Shown: one piece after another, positions 53,501 to 56,500 of the stretch
How positions within the stretch are numbered: position 1 is the stretch's first letter
Layout of the letters: each line of letters opens with the position of its first letter
Assembly: GCA_030762175.1 (NCBI GenBank)
Contig: CM060831.1
Coordinates: 32,191,001-32,255,000, forward strand
Direction of reading: 5' to 3'
Length of the DNA stretch: 64,000 bases
From: Metallyticus violacea
Lineage: Eukaryota; Arthropoda; Insecta; Mantodea; Metallyticidae
Notes under the pieces: generated by a model
The model's database searches: none
Told to the model about the DNA's origin: nothing
The model's input: only the letters and a program-made list of their open reading frames with translations
Translations under genes and position numbers: made by a program

Positions 53501-56500
53501 TAATTTGTGACAATATAAAACCATACATAATCTGCCTATCTGAACATCAATTGAAACAACAGGAATTATCACAATTTTTTATTACATGGTTATTGTTAGG
53601 GGAGCAGAAGCTTCAAGGAAAAACTTAACGGGGGAGTTTGCATTTATGTCAGGCTGAATGAACCACATAAAACATGAGATATATCAAATTGAATTCAGAA
53701 AAGAACACTGATTTATTCACAATCCAATTGGATAGCAAAAATATAAAAGCAATTTTAATTGCTATTTATCTCTCACCATTCGGAAACTTTGAAACTTCCA
53801 TGATAAAAACTGAAGATACCCTGAAACATTTTATCTAAGCTTAAGCACGAAATAATTATATGTGGGGACATAAATATTGACTACTTAATGCCAAGTGTCA
53901 GAATGAATCGATTAAGTCAATCCTGGTGGTGTAGTGGTAACCATACTTGCCTCCTAAACCCAAGATTGCAGGTTCAATCCTAGCCAGGACCGATGGATTT
54001 TTTTCGGGAATAAAAATCCTAAGAATGGCTTCCTTTAGAAGGAAAGTTAAGCCATGGGGCGTACATTTACAGCACAAAAAAGAACCTCAAGCCTGAAAGA
54101 AGAGACCTCTAGCAAAACTTGTCGGCTGTTTTAAGCCCTGAACTGAATGAAATGCCGATGACCTGAGATGTTAAAGAGTGTCCGTAGATAAACAAACAAA
54201 AAAAAATTCAATTAAACTTCCTTCTTATTGCATATAATATGGTGCCTACAATTAACTTTCCCCACCAGGATTGATAAAAAAAAACTCTAGCACAGCAATA
54301 GATAGTAGCTTTGCCAATTCAAATAAACTGTCATATTCTATGTCTCCATATCAATTGTCTCTATGACCACAATGCTCAAGTAATAGTTAAGAACATTTCT
54401 ACAATAAAACTCAAAGAATGATATAGCTATAAAAAAGGTAGAGATATCAATGTTGCAAACCTCAGTAAAATGGTAGAGGCACTTCAACAAGAATTGTGGA
54501 ATATTGTCTATAGTGCAAATGATATTAACAGTAAATTAAATAATTTCCTATGCATTTTTAAATTGCATTTTGAAGCATATTTCCCACTAAAATTTAAAAA
54601 ACGAAGTTATAATATGAGCAGAGAATGTTTAACCAAAGGAATTAAAAAATCTTGACAATATAAGACAATTTTATGGCGATCTAAAGCTCATTAAAGGCCC
54701 TAAATTAAAAATACATTTTAAAAATAGATATATATAATTGTTAGATACTTAGAGAAACAGCAAAATGCCCCCATTATCAAAAACTTATGTCAGTCAAAAA
54801 ACAAAATAAAGACTAAATGGAATATAATAATACGTAAAAATTTGCAACATGATGCAATAATCTTAAGCATTAACAATCAAGAGATGCAACAACCTGCAGA
54901 GGTAGCATAATGTTTTTAATGATTACTTTCTTAATGTATCAAAAAATTTAAATTTATACTCTGGCATTAAAGATTTTACAATCATCAATGAATTCAAACC
55001 AAGTACCACTAGAAATTAGTAATATCATTAGTAAACTAAAATCAAAAAATTCTTATGTCTATGATAGATTAGCAGCAAAGTTATGAATGCCTGTGCAAAG
55101 AAAATTAGTAGCCCCCCTAGTCATTTGTGTAATGAGTCTTTACACTGGGCATATTTCCTGAAAGGCTAAAATATTTAGTGAAGCCTCTGTTTAAAAAGAG
55201 AGAAATGATAAATGTCTTTAATTAGAGACCTATAGCTATTTCACCTACATTTTCTAAGGAGTTTGAGAAAGTAATTTACCATTACATTGAAAATACTATA
55301 TTCTAGCGAATGATCAGTTTGGTTTTAGAAAAGGAATTTCAATGGAAAGTGCAATCTTTAAACTCATTAATGAAATTTTAACAGCATTTAATGATACAGT
55401 ATATATAGTAGGAATATTTTATGATTTACCTAAGGCTTTTGATTGTGTCAATCATGGAATTCTGATAAACTAGCTTTCTATGGAATAAAAAACCAATATT
55501 TAAAAAGGTTTATATCCTATCTTGACAAAAGCAAGCAAAACGTATACATTTTCTGTTTAAAAATAGAAACAATGCATCAGAGTGGGGAATGGTTAACCAT
55601 GGAGTGAGTCAAGGATCTGTTCTGGGCCCTCATGTGTCTGATGACACAAGCATATTAAAAAATGGAAATAGCCTTAATGATTGAGCCATTAAACCAAATC
55701 CGAGTTCTTTGTGTATATGGTTCAAAACAAACAAATTGTCTATAAATTAAAATAAAACAAATGTTATGAAATTCATCTCTCACAGTCTCCATATCCACTA
55801 TTACAGACAGGATATTATAACAGTGTACTTCTACAAACCAAAGATATTAAAATCCTTGGTTTAATAATTTATAACCATCTGAATCGGAAAGATCATATCA
55901 ATTTTATATCCAAACTTAGCAATGCATGCTATGCAACATGTAAATTAGCTACGTTGGAGTCAATTAAGACTTTAAAACTTGTTTATTCTTATTTCAACTC
56001 AATAATGAAATATGGTGGGGAAACTCAGTTAAAAGTGAGTGTGTCTACAGAAAAGAGCCATGTGAATAATCGCTGGTAACATACACATTCATGCAGAAAC
56101 CTCTTTAGGCAATTTTAAATTTTAACTCTTCCATGCGAATATATAATATTCTTCATGAACTTTTATTTAAGAAATAAAGAAAAAATTGTACAAAATGTAT
56201 ATGACAATACTAGACAAACAGCAAATCTACAGAGACCAGTGAAAACACTCTCCTGCCATAAAAATGGAGTTTATTATGAATGCATTTTGGTACAAAATGC
56301 TCTTCCCTCTAGCCTAAAAGCCTTAATAAACAATGGTAACTCCTTTAAATCTTTAGAAAATACCTATGTAAAAAGGCCTATTATTATGTAAAGGAATATA
56401 TGAGTGACAATATATTACCGAGTTTAAAACACTGCAGTGATTTTATATCGAGGCACATATAAACATATATATATAGTAAAATTTTTGTGATTGAGTGATT